From Minisyncoccota bacterium (GTDB lineage: Bacteria; Patescibacteriota; Minisyncoccia; Phycocordibacterales; Phycocordibacteraceae): DNA of 9,521 nt. This document shows, one piece after another, positions 5,928 through 9,521 of the stretch. The DNA is taken from NCBI GenBank assembly GCA_028687085.1, contig JAQUAU010000027.1, positions 1-9,521 of the forward strand. Direction: 5' to 3'. The position numbers were made by a program, and so were the translations under genes. Under the pieces are notes generated by a model that was not told where the DNA came from, made no database searches, and saw only the letters and a program-made list of their open reading frames with translations. The stretch's first letter is position 1. Each line of letters begins with the position of its first letter.

Positions 5928-6422
5928 TCAGAGCGCATACAGCCCTTTCTCTCTTCGGATACGGTTCCGTTCGCGTTGCTCTTCTTCATATTTCGTCAGA
6001 ACCCTTTGTGCCGGAGCTGTTCGATGGACTCCGACTGCCGGCTTCCTCAAACGATTGATGAGCTCGAGAATTTCCTGCTGCCACGCTTGGTCGGCATCAA
6101 ACGTGTTCAGTTTCAGTTGGCAATTCTCGATATCAAACTGCCACCACGCGTCTAAGACCATCGGGAGCTCTTTTGTGTATTCGCTACCCGGGTGATACCA
6201 GATATGCACGGCATATCCGCCAAGCATCGTCTGTTTCATTTCGAAGCGGAAAGAGAAACCGTTGAAGTTGAGCAGCTCGTACATCGCACGGGCAGCACAA
6301 CGCGATGGTGAAGCTTTCTCGATAGTCGCTTTGAAGAAACTGACTATCTTCTTTACCAGCCGAGTCTTCAGAATCTTTTCTCGGGCACGCCTTGCTGCCT
6401 CTCCATCTTTTTTCGCGGTCAT
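5928..6422 (-). CDS. Uncharacterised 164-aa protein with basic ends
   Basis: The ATG at 6422 lies 6 nt after GAGGGG. The product begins with a highly basic helix-prone stretch (MTAKKDGEAARRAREKILKT, then VKKIVSFFKATIEKA). A central aromatic-rich segment (about 60-115) includes YAVHIWYHPGSEY and LDAWWQFDIENC, and WQQEILELINRL follows at about 113-124. It ends in a charged tail (YEEEQRERNRIRREKG). No membrane segment or catalytic motif is seen. The basic ends would be compatible with nucleic-acid binding, but that is only an inference. It is a single-gene unit with TGA stop and its own terminator; I did not find a convincing promoter. Function is unknown. Confidence 0.8.
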   Translation of the reverse strand: MTAKKDGEAARRAREKILKTRLVKKIVSFFKATIEKASPSRCAARAMYELLNFNGFSFRFEMKQTMLGGYAVHIWYHPGSEYTKELPMVLDAWWQFDIENCQLKLNTFDADQAWQQEILELINRLRKPAVGVHRTAPAQRVLTKYEEEQRERNRIRREKGLYAL

Positions 6423-6490
6423 GTGAATCCCCTCTATGGTTGCGTCCAGTAGTCAGCCTACGCCAAAATGAACAGTCCGCAAGCGAGGAT

Positions 6491-6518
6491 AAAACAGGCG
6501 CCGCCCGGGAGGGCGGCG
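6491..6518 (-). terminator. Intrinsic terminator of the 113-aa gene (6519-6860), copy 3 of a recurring hairpin
   Basis: CGCCGCCC (6499-6506) pairs with GGGCGGCG (6511-6518) around GGGA. On the minus strand it is followed by CCTGTTTTA. The stem directly abuts the TAA stop of the gene, so terminator and coding end are as close as possible. Identical over 20 nt to 5889-5908; its T-run is weaker. Confidence 0.8.
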
Positions 6519-6860
6519 TTAAGCAAAAGCAGGGTACGGATCGTCGAGTGCTCCGATGAACGCGAAGATGTTCATGTTGACCGAGTTGCTCCGCAAGTCC
6601 CAGTACACCCTCCAGAGAGTCCTCTCGTCCAAGCTTCTGACGTGAGCGGCTACGCTCGGATCGAAGGAGTCTAGTATCCCTCGGATGATGAGTGCGCCTC
6701 TTCCGTCGAGGATTCTTCGCAATTGGTCTCTCGAGAGCCATTTCTTCTTCGAATGTTCCAGACCCAGCCAGACCAGCCTCTCGAGTGCGACGCCCATCTG
6801 TACTGCCAAGAATTCTGCGACCTCGCTTCGGAATCTCTTTTCTGCCCGCTCGTTCTTCAT
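6519..6860 (-). CDS. Uncharacterised 113-aa protein, possible paralogue of the gene at 4695-5036
   Basis: The ATG at 6860 lies 5 nt after GGAGG. The product begins MKNERAEKRFRSEVAEFLAV and ends DDPYPAFA. It seems largely helical and soluble. Residues 68-87 read P-x-V-x3-V-x2-L-x-ER-x-L-x3-YW, the same pattern and spacing as in the 113-aa protein at 4695-5036. Both also have VW at residues 30-31, a WL near 40 and exactly the same total length. Seven of 20 residues are identical in the motif by eye, so the homology is plausible but not proven. Its stop codon touches the terminator. Function is unknown. Confidence 0.8.
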   Translation of the reverse strand: MKNERAEKRFRSEVAEFLAVQMGVALERLVWLGLEHSKKKWLSRDQLRRILDGRGALIIRGILDSFDPSVAAHVRSLDERTLWRVYWDLRSNSVNMNIFAFIGALDDPYPAFA

Positions 6861-6903
6861 TTTTTCCTCCGTTTCTCCTTGGGAACAGTCCCGTTCTGCC
6901 GCA

Positions 6904-6931
6904 ACCTTACTGCAGCACCACCGATTGTCAA
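6904..6931 (-). promoter_or_regulatory. Promoter candidate for the gene at 6519-6860
   Basis: A perfect TTGACA (6926-6931) on the minus strand is followed after 16 nt by TAAGGT (6904-6909), a weak -10 with 3 of 6 consensus bases. The leader would be about 37 nt and contains the GGAGG site. Confidence 0.45.
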
Positions 6932-6939
6932 ACCTCTCC

Positions 6940-6962
6940 TGAGCAAGGGGAACCCTTGCTCA
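6940..6962 (-). terminator. Strong hairpin after the methyltransferase-like gene, no U-tract
   Basis: TGAGCAAGGG (6940-6949) and CCCTTGCTCA (6953-6962) form a perfect 10-bp stem with a 3-nt loop, starting 18 nt after the stop at 6981. On the minus strand it is followed by GGAGAGG rather than T residues. It may be a weak or factor-assisted terminator, or an mRNA 3' stabilising structure. Confidence 0.5.
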
Positions 6963-6980
6963 CTTTATGATTTTCGTCCA

Positions 6981-7532
6981 TCAATACACAAACGGGATAA
7001 ACGCCTTGGTGTGAGATAGATAGACGGGATAGACGTCGGGGAAACGTTCGAGCATATGCCTTTCTTCAATGCGTGCGCTCCGGATGAAATAATAAACAAA
7101 GTATCCGAGTACAGGGAGCCATAATATCCCTTGAACGATTACAGCGCTCGAGAGTGCTACAAGAACGCCTGTATAAATAGGGTGGCGAACGAGACGATAC
7201 GGCCCTGTAGTTAGTAGTTCATGCTCCTCTCGGAGTGTCATTGGCGCTCCCCAATTTCTCCCGAGATAGAATCGGGCCCACAGCGCAAACCCAACACCCA
7301 ACACTGCAAGCGCGACGCCAATGATGCCAAATGCAGGATCGACAGTCGCGAGGGCAAAAGTTGGCGGGAGGAGAAGAAACAAGATGATGAGTACGACCGC
7401 ACCGAGGCGGTAGAGATAATTATTCTTGCGAACATGACTTTGTACTGCACGTTTTACTGAAAACGAACTGATGATCCACACAATCAGAAATATCGCCCAA
7501 CAGACGGCAATGATCTCGCTGTAGATATTCAT
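6981..7532 (-). CDS. Isoprenylcysteine carboxyl methyltransferase (ICMT)-like membrane protein
   Basis: Predicted integral membrane methyltransferase of the ICMT/phospholipid-methyltransferase-like superfamily; family members use S-adenosylmethionine to methylate membrane-bound substrates. The 183-aa product has hydrophobic helices at about 5-24, 42-62 and 68-90, and a hairpin of two more at about 123-150. The hallmark motif GPYRLVRHPIYTG is at 110-122, with the C-terminal EER (156-158) and the FxxxYxxY...IPF region (164-181). The real substrate in bacteria is generally unknown and cannot be told here. The ATG at 7532 lies 13 nt after the stop of the DUF2283 gene, with no clear SD, so translation may be coupled to that gene. 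The stop is TGA, followed by a strong hairpin. Confidence 0.88.
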   Translation of the reverse strand: MNIYSEIIAVCWAIFLIVWIISSFSVKRAVQSHVRKNNYLYRLGAVVLIILFLLLPPTFALATVDPAFGIIGVALAVLGVGFALWARFYLGRNWGAPMTLREEHELLTTGPYRLVRHPIYTGVLVALSSAVIVQGILWLPVLGYFVYYFIRSARIEERHMLERFPDVYPVYLSHTKAFIPFVY

Positions 7533-7545
7533 TGCATCACGGTAC

Positions 7546-7782
7546 TTATGCCGCTATTGGAGCGCCTGTTGTAATCATCACAGGAATACCGCCCGCGATG
7601 CCGTTCTTAAGACTGTTCTTGGGCAATTGACTCGAAGCATCAAGCATTTCAATACCGAGAATGTTGCCTTTCTTATCCACATCGACAATAAGCCGCTCGT
7701 TCATCTCAAGCGTCTTTGCCACTTTTCCTTTTTTCATAGTGAAGTAGATGGCGTCTGCAATTTTGTCGTAGTTTATTTTCAT
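7546..7782 (-). CDS. DUF2283 family protein
   Basis: A 78-aa protein with the DUF2283 pattern: MKINYDKIADAIYFTM at the N-terminus, then the core LIVDVDKKGNILGIEMLDAS (31-50). This family is small, widespread and without a known function. The usual M.I.YD..AD..Y opening and the D.D..G...GIE(I/M)L.A core are both present. The tail (about 51-78, ending TTGAPIAA) looks like an extra segment. The ATG at 7782 is the only Met at the N-terminus; there is no SD. A perfect TATAAT lies about 54 nt upstream. The methyltransferase-like gene follows after 13 nt, so the two probably form an operon. Confidence 0.88.
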   Translation of the reverse strand: MKINYDKIADAIYFTMKKGKVAKTLEMNERLIVDVDKKGNILGIEMLDASSQLPKNSLKNGIAGGIPVMITTGAPIAA

Positions 7783-7802
7783 AGATAGTATGCCGTTATG
7801 CA

Positions 7803-7841
7803 GTGCGTCGTGAACTTCAGAATCATACGCACCTAATTATA
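7803..7841 (-). promoter_or_regulatory. Promoter -10 and leader stem for the DUF2283/ICMT-like pair
   Basis: The minus strand carries a perfect TATAAT (7836-7841) without a good -35 at 17-18 nt. The sequence just after it contains GTGCGT (7832-7827) and ACGCAC (7808-7803), a 6-bp inverted repeat around an 18-nt loop at the 5' end of the predicted leader. The leader lacks an SD. Confidence 0.45.
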
Positions 7842-7876
7842 CCTCCTCGCTTCCCTGTCTGAAATGGGGGTGGGTT
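7840..7876. repeat. Dispersed repeat, copy A
   Basis: This 37-bp stretch matches 8731-8766 closely. Both start TACCT, have CTGAAATGG(G/A)GGTGGGTT at the other end, and align over the whole length with one single-base gap and about eight mismatches. It directly follows a terminator T-run in the minus-strand sense and contains the start of the TATAAT of the DUF2283 promoter. Confidence 0.6.
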
Positions 7877-7901
7877 AAAAAAAGCCCCGCCGAGGCGGGG
7901 T
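7877..7901 (-). terminator. Intrinsic terminator of the 229-aa gene
   Basis: CCCCGCC (7885-7891) pairs with GGCGGGG (7894-7900), in practice a 6-bp GC stem with a 4-nt loop. On the minus strand it is followed by seven T residues (7883-7877). It starts 23 nt after the stop at 7925. Confidence 0.9.
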
Positions 7902-7924
7902 GTTAAGGGTACTGATAGTGCAAC

Positions 7925-8614
7925 TTAGACCACGAGGCTCTGCACTTTCCATTCTGCTTTTTGGCGAGATCTGGCTGCATTCCACGCATTCTTCTTTCGC
8001 CGTTGAAATTCGGCGATGAATGCGCGTCCGGCCTGCTTACCAAGCCAGCGCAGCAGGCCTTCCACGACAGCACGATCACGCGGCATTATTTGAGCGGAAC
8101 TGCGGTGACACGATCCGTTGAGGGATCTAATTTTGTCGCAGTCGTCCGTGCAAACATGCACCACGTTAGCGATCGGCTCCCAGCGCTGCTGCTCGATCTT
8201 TAGCTTGATTAGGAACTCCCATTCGCCGATATAGCCGTTAGCGGGAACATCCCACGATGGTACAGCACTTTCTAGGAAGCAGCGGCCGACGCCCGTACCG
8301 AACCATTGCATGAAGCTGGACAGCACGAGAATATCGCGGGTCAGATATGGAAGGCCATTGAACATGAAATCGCCCGAGGCCAGCCGATTTGCTGTTTTCA
8401 GCGATGGCAAAATATCGTGTAGTATCGTTTCCGCCGGAAGCGGCTTCGGTGCGTTCGCGCGGTTTGCCCGATCCCAGATACGGCCCATGATATTTTCTTC
8501 ATTGAGCCAAGTCATGTTCGGCGGCTGCTTGTGTTTCAAGCGTTCCTGCCAGCTGGGGAAGACGAACCCATAGGGCGTTAATGACGGATTTTCAAGCGGA
8601 TGACGTTTTCGCAC
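7925..8614 (-). CDS. Uncharacterised 229-aa protein with an internal duplicated motif
   Basis: The start is a GTG at 8614, 6 nt after a perfect AAGGAG. An overlapping ATG is in the wrong frame. The product begins MRKRHPLENPSLTPYGF and ends AEWKVQSLVV. It contains two copies of R-D-x2-V-x7-W-x-G-x3-G-R-x-F: residues 93-113 (RDILVLSS..W104..G110 R C F) and 179-199 (RDRAVVEG..W190..G196 R A F), with identical internal spacing. Between them lies a Cys-rich piece, C155-x3-C159 and C169-H170, which could bind a metal, though that is speculation. No membrane segment is clear. It has a long leader with a hairpin, a palindromic operator candidate in the promoter and a strong terminator. I do not recognise the family; function is unknown. 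Confidence 0.82.
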   Translation of the reverse strand: MRKRHPLENPSLTPYGFVFPSWQERLKHKQPPNMTWLNEENIMGRIWDRANRANAPKPLPAETILHDILPSLKTANRLASGDFMFNGLPYLTRDILVLSSFMQWFGTGVGRCFLESAVPSWDVPANGYIGEWEFLIKLKIEQQRWEPIANVVHVCTDDCDKIRSLNGSCHRSSAQIMPRDRAVVEGLLRWLGKQAGRAFIAEFQRRKKNAWNAARSRQKAEWKVQSLVV

Positions 8615-8631
8615 ATCGTTCTCCTTATATC

Positions 8632-8649
8632 AAAAGGCGCTGTTGCGCC
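8632..8649 (-). promoter_or_regulatory. Terminator-like leader hairpin before the SD of the 229-aa gene
   Basis: GGCGC (8636-8640) and GCGCC (8645-8649) form a 5-bp stem with a 4-nt loop, followed on the minus strand by TTTT (8635-8632) and then, 5 nt later, the AAGGAG SD. It is a short attenuator-like element. Confidence 0.45.
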
Positions 8650-8692
8650 GGACATTCGGTCTGCACTGTACCATTCTGTCTGCATCACGTCC

Positions 8693-8722
8693 ATTATTCA
8701 CGATATGTCCCTATAGAGACAA
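8693..8722 (-). promoter_or_regulatory. Promoter and palindromic operator candidate of the 229-aa gene
   Basis: TTGTCT (8717-8722), an 18-nt spacer and AATAAT (8693-8698) lie on the minus strand. The 16-bp near-palindrome TGTCYCTATAGRGACA (8706-8721, 7 of 8 pairs match) covers the -35 box and half of the spacer, a position where a repressor would block RNA polymerase. The leader would be about 71 nt. Confidence 0.5.
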
Positions 8723-8730
8723 ACTTTGGA

Positions 8731-8766
8731 TACCTCGCGCTCCCCCGCCTGAAATGGAGGTGGGTT
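8731..8766. repeat. Dispersed repeat, copy B
   Basis: This 36-bp stretch is the partner of 7840-7876. Like copy A, it lies just past a minus-strand terminator and upstream of the next gene. At the place of copy A's TATAAT it has TATCCA, so any promoter function has been lost or was never present. A shorter piece (GCCTGAAATG) recurs at 3991-4000 in the grpE promoter. Confidence 0.6.
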
Positions 8767-8773
8767 GGAAATG

Positions 8774-8815
8774 AAAAAAGTGAACCGCCTCCCAACGGTT
8801 CTGTTGGTGGCGGTT
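8774..8815 (-). terminator. Intrinsic terminator of the metallopeptidase-like gene
   Basis: AACCGCC (8783-8789) pairs with GGCGGTT (8809-8815). An inner stem, CCAAC (8792-8796) with GTTGG (8803-8807), extends the hairpin beyond a small internal loop. On the minus strand, six T residues (8779-8774) follow after 3 nt. It starts 9 nt after the stop codon. Confidence 0.82.
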
Positions 8816-8824
8816 GTATGCGAA

Positions 8825-9406
8825 CTAGCGAAAGGTCATGTACGTGGCTGCATGGCCGACTTCTTCGTAAGTGAGATATCCCTGAGTCCGTGTCCGGATG
8901 ATTCTGTGTCCGGCGCACACGTCTTCTTGCGAGCTTACATCGCGGACAGAGCGACAGCCGGTTATGTAGAAGTCTCGGAACCCGAGCAACATGGCGGTCA
9001 GATCAACGGCCTCTTCTTGCCGTCGTAGCGGATGCTTGATTGCGTCGAGTACGATGTGGCATAGCTCGTGCGCAGTAGCGCATACCACTTCTTCGAAACA
9101 GCCAGTCTCGAGAAATGACTTGCGAAGATACACCGTGATAACGAGCTGCCGAAACGATGCAGTACCGAATAGAGGCATGTTTGTCGGTTTAACGACCCAA
9201 GCCGGCGCATCCGGACCACCCTTCTTGACCAGGCCGAGACGAATTCCCGTATCGAGACGGAGACTGCTTTTGACGTGACCGACCATTCCTGCGTAATCTT
9301 TTTTGTTGTGTAAGAACCGCAGACTGTCTTCGGCGATTGGTTGCCTCACTGGCCCCAATGAAGCCCGAAGGCTGTCGATGTAGGATTCGATGAGTTCTTT
9401 GCGCAC
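8825..9406 (-). CDS. Predicted HExxH zinc metallopeptidase-like protein
   Basis: The 193-aa product contains the zinc-protease motif H113-E-L-C-H117 within TAHELCHIVL. About 14 residues later comes QEEAVDLTAMLLGF (130-143), where E131/E132 or D135 could give the third zinc ligand. This layout resembles the HExxH...E.EAD.FA..LLMP signature of M78/IrrE-like peptidases, but assignment to that family is only an inference. The C-terminus has GYLTYEEVGHAATYM (176-190). The frame is open to the window edge (a GTG at 9517 is also possible). I chose the GTG at 9406 because GGGAGGG lies 4 nt upstream and a strong promoter sits at 9467-9495, inside the longer frame. There is no signal peptide, so it is probably cytosolic. 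No helix-turn-helix partner lies next to it within the window. Its substrate is unknown. Confidence 0.8.
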   Translation of the reverse strand: MRKELIESYIDSLRASLGPVRQPIAEDSLRFLHNKKDYAGMVGHVKSSLRLDTGIRLGLVKKGGPDAPAWVVKPTNMPLFGTASFRQLVITVYLRKSFLETGCFEEVVCATAHELCHIVLDAIKHPLRRQEEAVDLTAMLLGFRDFYITGCRSVRDVSSQEDVCAGHRIIRTRTQGYLTYEEVGHAATYMTFR

Positions 9407-9466
9407 AATTCCCTCCCGTATTTGTGTGAATGTCCAAAGCAAGTTCTCTAGCTTGCGCTGCTTTCT

Positions 9467-9495
9467 TGTATAACACGACAGACTCTGTCTGTCAA
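9467..9495 (-). promoter_or_regulatory. Promoter with overlapping operator palindrome for the metallopeptidase-like gene
   Basis: A perfect TTGACA (9490-9495), a 17-nt spacer and TATACA (9467-9472, 4 of 6) lie on the minus strand, with an A-tract just upstream (9496-9500) that could act as an UP element. A perfect palindrome, GACAGAC-N3-GTCTGTC (9477-9493), covers the -35 and most of the spacer. The leader would be about 54 nt with a GGGAGGG SD. Confidence 0.7.
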
Positions 9496-9521
9496 TTTTT
9501 TCCTGAAAAGAAACCACTACC

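Noticed and set aside
4057..6860. Integron cassette array, because small co-oriented genes each end in a palindrome
   Set aside because: The palindromes are short GC stems followed by T-runs, as in intrinsic terminators. I see no attC-like pair of core sites around them and no integrase in the window; a single GTTAAGC at 6518 is just the stop codon context.
7840..8766. CRISPR array or insertion sequence, suggested by the repeat
   Set aside because: There are only two good copies, almost 900 bp apart, with a gene between them. There are no regular spacers, no transposase and no target-site duplications.
8581..9028. Plus-strand frames across 8581-8874 and 8765-9028
   Set aside because: They cross a terminator, a promoter and parts of two minus-strand genes. 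They have no plus-strand promoter, and their translations are compositionally odd.
9407..9517. Longer metallopeptidase start (GTG at 9517) or continuation beyond the window
   Set aside because: This part contains the promoter and operator palindrome, has no SD that I can see, and its translation looks unlike a folded N-terminus. The GTG at 9406 with GGGAGGG is better, though not certain.

Overview
The window looks like a chromosomal segment from an uncultivated candidate-phylum-radiation bacterium (Patescibacteria, most likely a Parcubacteria/Kaiserbacteria-type lineage). This is inferred from four things: compact minus-strand genes, a divergent grpE-dnaK-dnaJ cluster with no hrcA beside it, many small genes with no recognisable function, and GC-rich hairpin terminators after most genes. 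TGA is used as a stop (for example at 5175, 5928 and 6981), so the UGA=Gly code of Gracilibacteria/Absconditabacteria does not apply. Every gene I can support is on the minus strand; the plus-strand open frames are shadows.

Read in the direction of transcription (right to left), the window divides into four parts. (1) 8825-9521: a predicted HExxH zinc metallopeptidase with a very good promoter whose -35 box lies inside a 17-bp palindrome. (2) 6981-8815: a 229-aa protein with an internal duplication, then a DUF2283 protein followed closely by an isoprenylcysteine-methyltransferase-like membrane protein. (3) 4057-6860: a run of small unrecognised genes (113, 164, 131+63, 113 and 168 aa). Each has a strong Shine-Dalgarno (SD) sequence, and most units end in their own intrinsic terminator; three of these terminators are practically the same sequence. 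(4) 1-4014: the Hsp70 system, grpE then dnaK then dnaJ, followed by the start of a small membrane protein that runs off the left edge.

GrpE, DnaK and DnaJ work together: DnaJ delivers substrates to DnaK and stimulates its ATPase, and GrpE exchanges the nucleotide. In this window grpE, dnaK and dnaJ each appear to have a promoter of their own, and no CIRCE operator is visible.

The most striking structure is regulatory. In the housekeeping block the -10 boxes of grpE, dnaJ and the membrane gene lie only 6-7 nt from the ATG and no useful SD is present, which suggests leaderless mRNAs. The small accessory genes instead have leaders with strong SD sites. At several junctions the U-tract of one gene's terminator runs straight into the -35 box of the next. 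Two leaders carry terminator-like hairpins just before the SD, and two promoters carry palindromes over the -35. Two of the unknown proteins, both 113 aa, look like distant paralogues. I did not find a recognisable defence system, CRISPR array, insertion sequence, tRNA or rRNA.
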